Shown here one piece after another: positions 50,169 through 59,507 of a DNA stretch of 64,000 nt. Under the pieces are notes generated by a model. It ran no database searches. It saw only the letters and a list, made by a program, of their open reading frames with translations, and was not told the origin of the DNA. Source of the DNA: Sphingomonadales bacterium (GTDB lineage: Bacteria; Pseudomonadota; Alphaproteobacteria; Sphingomonadales; Sphingomonadaceae); the NCBI GenBank assembly GCA_027486415.1, contig JAIXPC010000002.1, forward strand, positions 248,001 through 312,000, given 5' to 3'. The stretch's first letter is position 1; each line of letters starts with the position of its first letter. The translations under genes and the position numbers were made by a program.

Positions 50169-52232
50169 ATGACCGAAGTGATCGACGCGGCCAGCCGCGC
50201 CCAGGATTGCGATCTCATCATGAAGGGCGGGGTGACCAGCGGGCTGGTCTATCCCGGCGCGATTGCGGCGCTGGCGCAGGAATACCGGCTGCGCAACATC
50301 GGCGGCACATCGGCGGGCGCAATCGGCGCGGTTGCCGCCGCTGCAATGGAATATGGCCTTCGCACCGGCCGCAATCCCGATGCGCGCGACCAGATGGCGC
50401 GGCTGCACCTGGAATTGTCGCAGACCACCGATCAGGGCGCGTCGCGGCTGGATGCGATGTTCTGCGGCGATGCCGGCACCCGCCCCATCCTGTCGGCATT
50501 GAAGGCGGCGCTGGCCGGCGATACCGCGCCGGCGATGGCGCTGGCGGGCCGGCTGGTGCCCCGCGCCGTCCTGATCCGCGCCGGGGGCATCACGGCGATT
50601 GCCACCCTTGCCGGTGCCGCGCTGGGCTGGTTCCTCGCCCGGAACGCCGCGCCGGCGGTGCAGGGCCTGATCACCGCGCTGGCCACGATCCTCAGCTTCA
50701 TTGCCGCCGCGTTTTTCACCCTGCGCGCCAGCATTGCGCCGGCGGTGGCCCAATCGCGCTCCGGCCTGGATGAACTGCTGAATCCCATCGTTGCCAACGG
50801 CATGGGGCTGGCCACCGGCCTTGCCCCCACCGGGCAGACCATCACGGGCGAGGCGGTGCCCTCCCTCAATGACTGGCTGCACGGCGTCATCCAGTCGCTG
50901 GCCGGCCACGCTGCCGATGATCCCGATCAGGTGATGACGTTCGGCGATCTGTGGACTCTGGGCCGCAGCGCCGATCCCAGCGCGCTTGATGCCCGCGATA
51001 TCGATCTGGTGCTGGTGTGCAGCGATCTCAACCGGGTCCAGTCCGCCAGCTTCCCCTTCCTGCCCGACAACCAGCGCCTGTTCTACGACCCTGCCGAATG
51101 GGCACGCATCTTCCCGGCGCCGGTGCTGGCCGCGATGGCGCCGCACGCGCCGGCGGTGGCCGGCGGCATCATGCCGGATGATCTGGGCTACAGCGCCAGC
51201 GACATTGGCGCGGCAGCGGCCGATCATGGCGACCTTGGCAACCGGCTGCGCCTGCTGCCCAAGGGCAAGCATATCCCGATCCTGGTCGGCGCGCGCGCAT
51301 CGATGGCCTTCCCCGGCCTGTTCACGCCGCTGCCGCTGTGGCTGCTGCGCTGGGTGGGGCGGCCGGAAGTGCCCGATGAGCACCGCCCGGTGCTGTCACG
51401 CCTCTATCTGTCCGATGGCGGCATCACGTCGAACTTTCCCATCCACCTGTTCGACGCTGCGGTGCCCAGCCGGCCCACGTTCGCGATCAACCTGCTCTAC
51501 CCCGACGATGATCTGTCGATTGAGGAGTATCGCGAGACCACGCCAGCCGCGCTGACCGGCAAGGTGATGCCCGGCAATGTCCGCACGCTGGGCGGCACCA
51601 CGGCCAACGATGCCCCGGTGGCGCTGGGCGATCTGATCATGCCGTTCACCAACCGCGATCGCGTCGCCTTCTACAAGGCGCCGGCCAGCGGCACTGCCGT
51701 AGCGCAGCTGGCCGGGCTGGGCCTGCGCGTGGTGGAAACCGCGCGCACCTGGGGCGATGTCGGCCTTTACAACCAGGTCGGCATGCGGGATCGCATCATC
51801 CACGTGCGCCTGTCGGGCCACGAAGGCGGCTTCAATCTGGGCATGGACGAGCAGACCATCAGGTCGCTGGACACCAAGGGGGTCTATGCCGGCACCGCGC
51901 TCTCCTGCCGGTTCCGCCACATCGATCCGGTCGACATCCTCGATGATCCGGCCCGGCCGCGCTTCGCCCTGACCTGGTCCAATCACCGCCGCATCCGCGT
52001 CGAGGGGCTGTTGGGCGCCCACGATCTGCTGGCCGGACGCTTTGCCGCCAACTGGCCCGATGTGCAGCCGATGATCAGTGATCCGCACCTGCAGGGGATT
52101 GCTGGCCAGATCGCCGGCATCGCCGCGCTGCCATCGCCGTCGCCCGATCCCATCGCCATGGCCCTTAAGCCCCTGAACGTGCTGCGCGTTCGCCCGGCAG
52201 AGGCCGACCCGCGCGCCAGCCGGCGGGCCTGA
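50169..52232 (+). CDS. Patatin-like phospholipase family protein
   Basis: 687 residues. Patatin signatures: oxyanion glycine loop LIMKGGVTSGLVYPGAI, nucleophile serine in IGGTSAGAIGAVAAAAM, and catalytic Asp in YLSDGGITSNFPIHLFD. Two membrane helices (AVLIRAGGITAIATLAGAAL and ALATILSFIAAAFFTL, around residues 138-195) are inserted between the serine and aspartate, so it is probably a membrane-bound lipid acyl hydrolase. Long patatin proteins of this size occur in sphingomonads. It stands alone after ribH. Confidence 0.85.
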   Translation: MTEVIDAASRAQDCDLIMKGGVTSGLVYPGAIAALAQEYRLRNIGGTSAGAIGAVAAAAMEYGLRTGRNPDARDQMARLHLELSQTTDQGASRLDAMFCGDAGTRPILSALKAALAGDTAPAMALAGRLVPRAVLIRAGGITAIATLAGAALGWFLARNAAPAVQGLITALATILSFIAAAFFTLRASIAPAVAQSRSGLDELLNPIVANGMGLATGLAPTGQTITGEAVPSLNDWLHGVIQSLAGHAADDPDQVMTFGDLWTLGRSADPSALDARDIDLVLVCSDLNRVQSASFPFLPDNQRLFYDPAEWARIFPAPVLAAMAPHAPAVAGGIMPDDLGYSASDIGAAAADHGDLGNRLRLLPKGKHIPILVGARASMAFPGLFTPLPLWLLRWVGRPEVPDEHRPVLSRLYLSDGGITSNFPIHLFDAAVPSRPTFAINLLYPDDDLSIEEYRETTPAALTGKVMPGNVRTLGGTTANDAPVALGDLIMPFTNRDRVAFYKAPASGTAVAQLAGLGLRVVETARTWGDVGLYNQVGMRDRIIHVRLSGHEGGFNLGMDEQTIRSLDTKGVYAGTALSCRFRHIDPVDILDDPARPRFALTWSNHRRIRVEGLLGAHDLLAGRFAANWPDVQPMISDPHLQGIAGQIAGIAALPSPSPDPIAMALKPLNVLRVRPAEADPRASRRA

Positions 52233-52482
52233 TCGCCGCCTGCAAGGCCCGCCCCCGCGACACACTGAAGCGCGGTGCCGTTGCCGCAGTGCACAATGGC
52301 AGCATCAGGCTCATATGGCGGCATGCCTGCTCCTCCGCAGGCCAATGCGGGCGGCGGCGCTGGCGATCCGACCCGCCTGTCGCCGCCCGTGTTGCCCCGC
52401 CTGCCCCTGCCGCCTGCACCTGCCGCCTGCTGCCCCTGCCAGATGCGTCGTGCGTGCATCGACAGGCGCGCCCGGAACGCCT

Positions 52483-53169
52483 ATGCGGGCCGCCATGGCC
52501 GCACCGCTTGCCCATATCGATACATGGATCTTCGATCTCGATAACACGCTGTATCCGGCGCATTCGCCGCTGTTCCCGCAGATCGATGCGCGCATGGGTC
52601 TGTATATCCAGCGTCTGCTGAACGTCGATGCGATCGAAGCCCACCGCATCCAGAAGGAGCTTTACCATTCGCACGGCATGACGCTGCCGGGCCTGATGGC
52701 GCTGCACAATGTCGATCCGCACGAATTTCTGGCGCAGGTCCACGATGTCGATATCGAGGTGCTGCGCCCGCATCCCGAACTGGGTGACCTGATCTCGCGC
52801 CTGCCGGGGCGCAAATATATCTTCACCAACGCCGATGCGCCCTATGCCAACCGCGTGCTCGAACGGCTGGGCCTGACCGACGTGTTTGACGCGCTGCACG
52901 ACATCCACGCGCTGGATTATGTGCCCAAACCGCAGGCCCCGGCCTACGAAAGGCTGTGCAGGGCGCTCGATATCCGCCCGGATGGCGCCATCTTCTTTGA
53001 AGACATGGCGCGCAACCTCGCCCCGGCCAAGGCCATCGGCATGACCACCGTGTGGATCGCCAACGGTTCCGAACAGGGGCCCGGATCGGGCACCGATCAC
53101 ATCGATTACACCATCACCGACCTCGCCGAATTCCTGGCCGAGGTGTTGACGACACTGGAGAGCGCATGA
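52483..53169 (+). CDS. HAD-type pyrimidine 5'-nucleotidase family hydrolase
   Basis: 228 residues from the ATG at 52483, with CGGAA just upstream; the next ATG (52495) is also possible, and frames further left run through a Pro/Cys-rich stretch that does not look coding. HAD motifs: nucleophile [13 protein letters not shown], motif [22 protein letters not shown], lysine in [14 protein letters not shown] and motif [20 protein letters not shown]. It resembles the SDT1/YjjG-like nucleotidases. Its stop overlaps the dapD start (ATGA). Confidence 0.88.
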   Translation: MRAAMAAPLAHIDTWIFDLDNTLYPAHSPLFPQIDARMGLYIQRLLNVDAIEAHRIQKELYHSHGMTLPGLMALHNVDPHEFLAQVHDVDIEVLRPHPELGDLISRLPGRKYIFTNADAPYANRVLERLGLTDVFDALHDIHALDYVPKPQAPAYERLCRALDIRPDGAIFFEDMARNLAPAKAIGMTTVWIANGSEQGPGSGTDHIDYTITDLAEFLAEVLTTLESA

Positions 53170-53987
53170 GCATCGAAGCCATCATCAACGCCGGCTGGGA
53201 CGACCGGGCCAGCGTCACCAGCGCCACCCACGGCGAACTGCGCGACGCGGTGGAACAGGCGCTGGCCGCCCTAGACGCCGGCGAATTGCGCGTGGCCGAA
53301 GCCGATGGCACCACCCACCAGTGGCTGAAAAAGGCCGTGCTGCTCAGCTTCCGCCTGAATGACAATGTGGTGATGCCCGGCTTTGGGGACGCCGGCTTCT
53401 ACGACAAGGTGCCGCTGAAATTCGCCGGCTGGGATGCGGCGCGCTTTGCTGCCGCCGGTTTCCGCGCCGTGCCGGGCGCCGTCGTCCGCCGCGGCGCCTA
53501 TATCGCGCCGGGCGCTGTGCTGATGCCCAGCTTCGTCAACATCGGCGCGCGCGTTGGCCGTGGCACCATGGTCGACACCTGGGCCACTGTCGGTTCGTGC
53601 GCCCAGATCGGTGAAAATGTGCACATCAGCGGCGGTGCCGGCATCGGCGGCGTGCTGGAACCGCTGCAGGCCAACCCGGTCATCATCGGCGATGGCGCTT
53701 TCATCGGTGCCCGCGCCGAAGTGGCCGAAGGCGTGATCGTCGGCGAAGGCGCCGTGCTGTCAATGGGCGTCTACCTCGGCGCCAGCACCAAGATCGTCGA
53801 CCGTGCCACGGGCGAGATCCACATCGGCAAGGTGCCACCCTACGCGGTGGTCGTTTCCGGCACCATGCCCGGCAAGCCGCTGCCCGATGGCAGCCCCGGC
53901 CCCAACCTCTATTGCGCCGTGATCGTCAAGACCGTCGACGCGCAGACCCGCAGCAAGACCGGCATCAACGAGCTGCTGCGCGACTGA
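53166..53987 (+). CDS. dapD: Tetrahydrodipicolinate N-succinyltransferase
   Basis: 273 residues. A left-handed beta-helix of hexapeptide repeats: [60 protein letters not shown], plus the C-terminal lid [20 protein letters not shown]. It uses succinyl-CoA in the lysine/diaminopimelate pathway. It is co-translated with the HAD hydrolase gene; a palindromic repeat follows. Confidence 0.97.
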   Translation: MSIEAIINAGWDDRASVTSATHGELRDAVEQALAALDAGELRVAEADGTTHQWLKKAVLLSFRLNDNVVMPGFGDAGFYDKVPLKFAGWDAARFAAAGFRAVPGAVVRRGAYIAPGAVLMPSFVNIGARVGRGTMVDTWATVGSCAQIGENVHISGGAGIGGVLEPLQANPVIIGDGAFIGARAEVAEGVIVGEGAVLSMGVYLGASTKIVDRATGEIHIGKVPPYAVVVSGTMPGKPLPDGSPGPNLYCAVIVKTVDAQTRSKTGINELLRD

Positions 53988-54002
53988 ACGCCCCATACCC
54001 AA

Positions 54003-54030
54003 CGTCACCCCGGCGTTCGCCGGGGTGACG
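54003..54030. repeat. 13-bp perfect inverted repeat, REP-like
   Basis: CGTCACCCCGGCG, two bases, CGCCGGGGTGACG, located between the convergent dapD and M20 genes, 16 nt after dapD. Palindromes of this form (GTCACCCCGGC) are scattered through many alphaproteobacterial genomes. It may also end dapD transcripts. Confidence 0.75.
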
Positions 54031-54064
54031 AATGAAGTTGAAGGCGCACACAAATCGAACGGGT

Positions 54065-54083
54065 GCAGGGACCACGTCCCTGC
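54065..54083 (-). terminator. Stem-loop after the M20-like gene
   Basis: GCAGGGAC (54065-54072) pairs perfectly with GTCCCTGC (54076-54083) over a 3-nt loop, 18 nt past the stop of the minus-strand M20-like gene. No T run follows on that strand, so termination strength is uncertain. Confidence 0.45.
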
Positions 54084-54100
54084 CCGCCGGAGGCCTCCCC

Positions 54101-55618
54101 TTACTTCTTCTTCCCCGCTGTCGCCGCGACCTCGTAAAGCAGGTCGACAAACGCCAGCGATGCCTCGTCGATGCCCGCGACCTTCGGGTTGCTGCTCTTG
54201 ATCAGATACCATTCGTTCGGCGCATGGGCACCGTTGCCGCGGCCGAGGCCGAACTGGCCGGTCGGGAGGCCCAGCGGCGCGCCGTTGAAGATGGCGCCCG
54301 GCCAGCTGCCGGCATTGCGGACGACAAGGCGATAGGGAATGCCGGCCTTTTCCAGCACATTCTTCTGGGCCTGCACCAGCGCGGCGTTCTCGTCGGTCTG
54401 GTTGGGGCCATAACCGCCGCTCACCACCACCTTCACGTCGCTGAATCCGCGCTTGTCGAGGTGCGCCTTCAGCTTGGCCTCGGCTTCGGCTCGGGTCATG
54501 TTTGGCACCAGGCGGAACTCCAGCTTGGCCTCGGCCCGGCTCGGCAGCACGGTCTTGCCGCCCGGGCCCATGTAGCCGCTGACAAGGCCCTGGATATTCA
54601 CCGTGGGCTGCGCCACCAGCCGCTCGGAACTGGTCTGGTAATCCTCGTCGTTGATCCATTTGCCGACACCCACAGCGGCCTTGGCTTCTGCTTCGGTGGT
54701 GCCCTTCAGGCCTTCGGCAATGATCTCCTTCTGCCGGGCGGTCAGCGGCGCGACATTCTCGAACCAGCCGTCGATGGCCGGCGTGTGGCCATCGTCCTTC
54801 ACCAGCGTATCCAGCGCCTTCACCAGCCGCCATGCCGGGCTTTCGACGCGGGCGTGCACGGACGAGTGGACATCGGCCTTGGGATAACGATCGCTCGTCT
54901 CCCCGCCGACGATCAGCTGGAACTCCACCGCGCCCTTGGCGCCCAGGCTGATGCCGGCCATGCCCTCACTCGATTGCAGGGCCGATGCGCCGATGATGCC
55001 CACCGTCTTCTTCAGCGCGGCCGCCACTTCCGGATTGGCGACAACCTTCGGCAGGTTGGTCGACGCGATTTCCTCCTCGCCTTCCGCGATCAGCACCAGA
55101 TTCACCGGCAGCTTGCGGCCCGTCGCCTTGAAGGCCTGCAGCGCCGCCAGCAGCGCCATCTGCGGGCCCTTCTGGTTGACGACACCACGCCCCACGATCA
55201 CCTGGCCCACGCCCGGCCGATCGACCAGCCGGCCTTCCAGCGGCGGCGAATCCCATTCGGCCGGATCAAATTGCTTCACGTCATACATCATGTAGATGCC
55301 CAGCGTGACCGGCGCACCCGCATCCAGCGTCGCCAGCACCGCCGGCACGCCGCCCGATTCCACCACCTTGGCCTGCTGGAAACCGGCATCCAGTGCCAGT
55401 TGCCGCATGAACTCGGGCCCTTCCTTCACATTGCGGCCTTCGGCGGCAATGGTCGGCAGCTTGATCCAGTTCCTCAGATCCTGAACCGTGGTGTCATGGC
55501 GCTTGGCGATGGCAGCCGCAAAGGCGGCGCGCTGCGGCGTGGCGCTTTTTTGCGCCGGCGCGGCCAATGCCGGCATGGCCACCCCGGCCAGTGCCAGCGC
55601 GATGATAACAGAACGCAT
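54101..55618 (-). CDS. Exported M20-family hydrolase with altered metal ligands
   Basis: 505 residues from the ATG at 55618 (signal peptide MRSVIIALALAGVAMPALAA; GGGGGA upstream). The M20 fold is evident, but the first metal motif reads YMMYDVKQFDPAEW where M20 enzymes have HxD, and GRGVVNQKGP has Asn where the bridging Asp is expected. The catalytic glutamate region AEGEEEIAS and the late His (GNGAHAPNEW) remain. It could bind metal differently or have another reaction. Two regular M20 genes lie nearby on the other strand. Confidence 0.82.
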   Translation of the reverse strand: MRSVIIALALAGVAMPALAAPAQKSATPQRAAFAAAIAKRHDTTVQDLRNWIKLPTIAAEGRNVKEGPEFMRQLALDAGFQQAKVVESGGVPAVLATLDAGAPVTLGIYMMYDVKQFDPAEWDSPPLEGRLVDRPGVGQVIVGRGVVNQKGPQMALLAALQAFKATGRKLPVNLVLIAEGEEEIASTNLPKVVANPEVAAALKKTVGIIGASALQSSEGMAGISLGAKGAVEFQLIVGGETSDRYPKADVHSSVHARVESPAWRLVKALDTLVKDDGHTPAIDGWFENVAPLTARQKEIIAEGLKGTTEAEAKAAVGVGKWINDEDYQTSSERLVAQPTVNIQGLVSGYMGPGGKTVLPSRAEAKLEFRLVPNMTRAEAEAKLKAHLDKRGFSDVKVVVSGGYGPNQTDENAALVQAQKNVLEKAGIPYRLVVRNAGSWPGAIFNGAPLGLPTGQFGLGRGNGAHAPNEWYLIKSSNPKVAGIDEASLAFVDLLYEVAATAGKKK

Positions 55619-55654
55619 GATCAATCCCCCTGATGCAAAACCCTGATGCGAAAC

Positions 55655-55681
55655 GGGCACCGGTGTCCGCCACCGGTGCCC
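55655..55681 (-). terminator. Stem-loop after the hemerythrin gene
   Basis: GGGCACCGGTG (55655-55665) pairs perfectly with CACCGGTGCCC (55671-55681). Read on the minus strand it lies 38 nt past the hemerythrin stop and is followed by GTTTCG. It separates this gene from the M20-like gene downstream. Confidence 0.6.
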
Positions 55682-55718
55682 CTCTCGTCAATCAACGGAT
55701 TTGTGAGCCGACGCAGAC

Positions 55719-56432
55719 TCAGGCGACCTTGAACCCTTCGCGGTTCATGCGGTTGGTCAGCATCTTCTTCTGCTCGTCCGACAGGCTGGCCTGCAGGGTG
55801 GGGAAGGCCTCTTCCTCCTCCTCGCGCACGTGCGATTCAAACGCCTCGCGCACCTCGGCCAGCTTGTCGGCAAAACCGCCGCGCTGTTCCTTCACGATCA
55901 TTTCCAGCTCGAACAGGCCCTGCTTCAGCTCGAAATGATCGGCATTCAGGCCTTCGGCCACGTCGGCCTGGCCCATCTCGGCCAGCACGCAGTAGACCAC
56001 ATATTCTTCCTGGATGTTGTGCTTGCTGATCGCATATTGCAGCTCCATCAGCATGGTGCCGCGCTTCTTGTGGTCCTCGTCGCTGCTCTGCGCCAGGGCG
56101 TCGAACAGCTTGCGGGCGGCGCGGTGTTCAGCCTTCAGCCCTTCAAACCAGTCGCCGGCGGCATAGGTCGGCGCCTGGAACGCTGCCTTGCGTCCGGCGA
56201 GCACCAGCAGGCCCAGACCAAAGCCGGCGGCGCCAGCGATCAGGGCCGACGTTGTGCTGTTGCCGGCCTGGTGGCCGCCCTTGCCATTGTGCCCGCTGCC
56301 ATAGTCGCCATAGCTGCCCTGATAGTCGCGCTGGCTGCTGCCATAGCCATTGCCATAGCCACTGCCATAACTGCCCGAACCTGACTTGCTGCTGGTGCCA
56401 TTGTCGTAATTGCGTGTGCTGTCATGTGCCAT
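55719..56432 (-). CDS. Hemerythrin-domain protein with Gly/Ser/Tyr-rich N-terminus and membrane helix
   Basis: 237 residues from the ATG at 56432, which has GAGGAG upstream. Residues ~8-60 are low-complexity (repeats of YGSGYG type), followed by one membrane helix (ALIAGAAGFGLGLLVLAG). The C-terminal half is a hemerythrin four-helix bundle with iron ligands: LKAEHRAARKLFDAL, AISKHNIQEEYVVY, NADHFELKQGLFELE and FESHVREEEEEAFPTL. It may bind oxygen or protect against nitric oxide and oxidants. Confidence 0.85.
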   Translation of the reverse strand: MAHDSTRNYDNGTSSKSGSGSYGSGYGNGYGSSQRDYQGSYGDYGSGHNGKGGHQAGNSTTSALIAGAAGFGLGLLVLAGRKAAFQAPTYAAGDWFEGLKAEHRAARKLFDALAQSSDEDHKKRGTMLMELQYAISKHNIQEEYVVYCVLAEMGQADVAEGLNADHFELKQGLFELEMIVKEQRGGFADKLAEVREAFESHVREEEEEAFPTLQASLSDEQKKMLTNRMNREGFKVA

Positions 56433-56624
56433 GGTGATGCTCCTCAGCCCCCGCTGGAAAACCCCACGTCGCCATAACCGGCCATCGCACCCGCTGTTCC
56501 CACCGTCTGTCGGCTTTCTTCCGCAGCCTGTCCCGCGCGCTGCCCGTTGCCGCACCGGCCACCGCTTTGCGCTTGCCAGCCGCTCCGGGGACGGCTTTTA
56601 TGGCGGCAAAACAGGGGTATCATC

Positions 56625-58043
56625 ATGCATCACGTCATCGCCGGATTGCTGGCCGCCGCCATTGCCGTGCCTGCGGCCGCGCAAGGCGCCTCGCCACCGC
56701 TGCGCCCCGATCAGCAGGCCTTCCGCGCGCTCTACAAGGAACTGGTGGAAACCAACACCACCGTGTCCAGCGGCAGCTGCAACCTGGCCGCCGAACGCAT
56801 GGCCGCCAGGCTCAAGGCCGCCGGTTACGGCGATGCCGATATCAGGCTGTTCCCCGGCTCCGCCGAACGCCCGCAGGATGGCGGGCTGGTCGCCACGCTG
56901 AAGGGCAGCGATCCCAAGGCCAAGGCCATCCTGCTGCTCTCCCACCTCGACGTGGTGGAGGCAAAGCGCGCCGATTGGGAACGCGATCCCTTCACCTTCA
57001 TCGAGGAAGGCGGCTTTTTCTATGGCCGCGGCGTATCTGACGACAAGGCGCACGGCGCCATCTTCACCGATGCCATGATCCGCCTGAAACAGGCCGCCAA
57101 GGCGCCGAAACGCACCGTCAAGCTGGCGCTGACCTGCGGCGAGGAAGGCGGCCCGTGGAACAGCGCCAAGTGGCTGGTGGAAAACCACCGCGACTGGATC
57201 GATGCCGAATTCGCCCTGAATGAAGGCGGCGGCGGCAAGGCCGATGCCACCGGCAAGCCGATCAGCCTCGCGTTCCAGGCCGGTGAGAAGGTCTATCAGG
57301 ATTTCATCCTCGAAACCCGCAACCCCGGCGGCCACAGCAGCCGCCCGCGCCCCGACAACGCCATCTATGAGCTCGCCGCCGGGCTGGTGAGGCTGGGCAA
57401 GAGCGATTTCCCGATCCTCCTGTCCGACACGACGCGCGGCTATTTCACCGAAATGGCCAAGCTGGCCGATGCCCCCACCGCCGCGGCCATCCGCGCCCTG
57501 CTGGCCAACCCGGCCGACGCCGCTGCCGATGCGATCGTGTCGAAGGATCCGGGCTGGCATTCCACCCTGCGCACCACCTGCGTGGCGACGATGCTGGACG
57601 CCGGCCACGCCCGCAACGCCCTGCCGCAGCGGGCGCAAGCCAATGTGAACTGCCGCATGTTCCCCGGCGAAAGCGTGGAGAAAGTCCGCGCCCAGATTGC
57701 CGAGCGGCTGGGCGATCCCACCATCAGCGTGACGCCGCGCGCCAGCGAAAATCCGCAGACGCCGGCCCCGCCCCCGCCGCTGTCACCGCTCGTCTATGGC
57801 ACCGCCGTCACGCTGGCCACCAAGCATTTCCCTGGCATCCCGCTGATCCCGACGATGGCGGTGGGCGCCACCGATGGCCGCTATCTCAACGCCGCCGGGA
57901 TGCCGACCTATGGCATGCCCGGCCGGTTCGGGATGCCTGATGGCAATGGCGTCCATGGCCTCAACGAACGCATCTCCGTCGCCGGCGTGATGAAGGAACG
58001 CGATTATCTGTTCGACCTGATCACCGCCTACGCCAGCAAGTAA
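56625..58043 (+). CDS. Exported M20 family metallopeptidase (first of a tandem pair)
   Basis: 472 residues from the ATG at 56625, which opens a signal peptide (MHHVIAGLLAAAIAVPAAAQ) and has AGGGG upstream. Zinc site complete: LLLSHLDVVEAKRADWERDP, FFYGRGVSDDKAHGAIF, ALTCGEEGG with the catalytic Glu, ALNEGGGG and the late His in NGVHGLNERI. The dimerisation domain has RNPGGHSSRPRPDNAIYEL. A periplasmic carboxypeptidase-like role is likely. A close paralogue follows after 8 nt. Confidence 0.93.
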   Translation: MHHVIAGLLAAAIAVPAAAQGASPPLRPDQQAFRALYKELVETNTTVSSGSCNLAAERMAARLKAAGYGDADIRLFPGSAERPQDGGLVATLKGSDPKAKAILLLSHLDVVEAKRADWERDPFTFIEEGGFFYGRGVSDDKAHGAIFTDAMIRLKQAAKAPKRTVKLALTCGEEGGPWNSAKWLVENHRDWIDAEFALNEGGGGKADATGKPISLAFQAGEKVYQDFILETRNPGGHSSRPRPDNAIYELAAGLVRLGKSDFPILLSDTTRGYFTEMAKLADAPTAAAIRALLANPADAAADAIVSKDPGWHSTLRTTCVATMLDAGHARNALPQRAQANVNCRMFPGESVEKVRAQIAERLGDPTISVTPRASENPQTPAPPPPLSPLVYGTAVTLATKHFPGIPLIPTMAVGATDGRYLNAAGMPTYGMPGRFGMPDGNGVHGLNERISVAGVMKERDYLFDLITAYASK

Positions 58044-58051
58044 GGACACAT

Positions 58052-59455
58052 ATGCGCGCCCTTCTTCTCGCCACCGCCCTCGTTTCGGCCACCACCGCAA
58101 ATGCCCAATATGCCAGCAAGCAGCCGGGCGAGCCGGCCTTCCGCGCGCTCTACAAGGAGTTGGTGGAAACCGACACCAGCGTGACCACCGGCAGCTGCAC
58201 CGATGCCGCTGCCAAGCTGGCGGTGCGCTTCAAGGCGGGTGGCTTCAGCGATGCCGAGATCACCCAATTCAGCGTGCCGGAACATCCCAAGGATGGCGGC
58301 ATCGTCGTCCACCTGAAGGGCAGCGATCCCAGCGTGAAGCCGATGCTGCTGCTCGGCCACCTCGATGTCGTCGCCGCCAAGCGCGAGGACTGGACCCGCG
58401 ATCCCTATACGCTGATCGAGGAAAACGGCTATTTCTATGGCCGCGGCACCTTCGACGACAAGGCGCAGGCCGCGATCTGGGCCGATCTGCTGATCCGCAT
58501 GAAGGCCGGCAAGGCACCCCGACGCACCATCAAGCTGGCGCTGACCTGCGGGGAAGAGACGACCTATGCCTTCAACGGCGCCGACTGGCTGGCCAAGAAC
58601 CGCCCCGATCTGATTTCGGCCGAATTCGCCCTCAACGAAGGCGGCGGCGGCCGTTACGACGAAGCCGGCAGGGTGCAGGGCCTTGCCGTGCAGGTCGGCG
58701 AAAAGACGGTGCAGAATTTCTGGCTGGAAGCCACCAACCCCGGCGGCCACAGCAGCGTGCCCCGCCCTGATAACGCCATCACCGATCTCGCGCGTGCCGT
58801 GGTGGCGGTGAACACCCACGAATTCCCGGTGCAGTTCAACGACACCACCCGCGCCTATTTCACCACCCTGGCAAAGGTGGCGCCGGCCCCCGTCGGCCCC
58901 GCGATGGCACGCCTGCTGGCCAACCCCCAGGATGCCGAAGCCAACCGCATCGTTTCCGTCGATCCCACCAATCACAGCGTACTGCGCACCACCTGCGTCG
59001 CCACTCTGCTGGAGGCCGGCCACGCCGAAAATGCGCTGGCCCAGCGCGCCCGGGCCAACGTGAACTGCCGGATGTTCCCCGGCACCGATCCCACTGCGCT
59101 GAAGGCCGATCTGGACAGGGTGATCGGCAATCCCAAGGTCAACATCACGCTGAAGCCGCCGGTGCGCCCGGTCGGCAAGGCGGTGCCGATGAATCCGGCC
59201 ATCATCGAACCGATGAAGAGCATCGCGCAGAAGCATTTCCCCGGCGTGCCCCTGCTGGCGATGATGAGCACGGGCGCCACCGATGCCATCTTCATCGCCC
59301 CGATCGGCATCCCGGTCTATGGCGCGCCCGGCACGCTGATCGATCCCGATGGCAACGGCATCCACGGCCTCAACGAACGCATCCGCGTCGAAAGCCTGAT
59401 GAAGGGCCGCGATTATCTGTCCGATCTGGTGATGGCGCTCGCCAACCCGAAATGA
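58052..59455 (+). CDS. Exported M20 family metallopeptidase (second of a tandem pair)
   Basis: 467 residues, signal peptide MRALLLATALVSATTANA. It matches its upstream neighbour along the whole length: LLLGHLDVVAAKREDWTRDP, YFYGRGTFDDKAQAAIW, ALTCGEETTYAFNG, TNPGGHSSVPRPDNAITDL, CVATLLEAGHAENALAQRA. All zinc ligands are present. Tandem duplication explains the pair; substrates may differ. Both genes probably share one transcript. Confidence 0.93.
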   Translation: MRALLLATALVSATTANAQYASKQPGEPAFRALYKELVETDTSVTTGSCTDAAAKLAVRFKAGGFSDAEITQFSVPEHPKDGGIVVHLKGSDPSVKPMLLLGHLDVVAAKREDWTRDPYTLIEENGYFYGRGTFDDKAQAAIWADLLIRMKAGKAPRRTIKLALTCGEETTYAFNGADWLAKNRPDLISAEFALNEGGGGRYDEAGRVQGLAVQVGEKTVQNFWLEATNPGGHSSVPRPDNAITDLARAVVAVNTHEFPVQFNDTTRAYFTTLAKVAPAPVGPAMARLLANPQDAEANRIVSVDPTNHSVLRTTCVATLLEAGHAENALAQRARANVNCRMFPGTDPTALKADLDRVIGNPKVNITLKPPVRPVGKAVPMNPAIIEPMKSIAQKHFPGVPLLAMMSTGATDAIFIAPIGIPVYGAPGTLIDPDGNGIHGLNERIRVESLMKGRDYLSDLVMALANPK

Positions 59456-59507
59456 TGCGTATCTGCGACGGGTAGCGCCCACGCCAGCCATCGCCTATTG
59501 AGCCGTC

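Noticed and set aside
52233-52482. Possible small Pro/Cys-rich gene between the patatin and HAD genes
   Set aside because: Several frames are open, but none has a ribosome-binding site or recognisable domain, and composition looks like repeats of CTGCC; I see nothing reliable in this 250-bp stretch.
56444-56626. 60-codon minus-strand open frame just upstream of the hemerythrin gene
   Set aside because: It overlaps the start of the divergent M20 gene, has no clear ribosome-binding site and no domain; it may be leader sequence.
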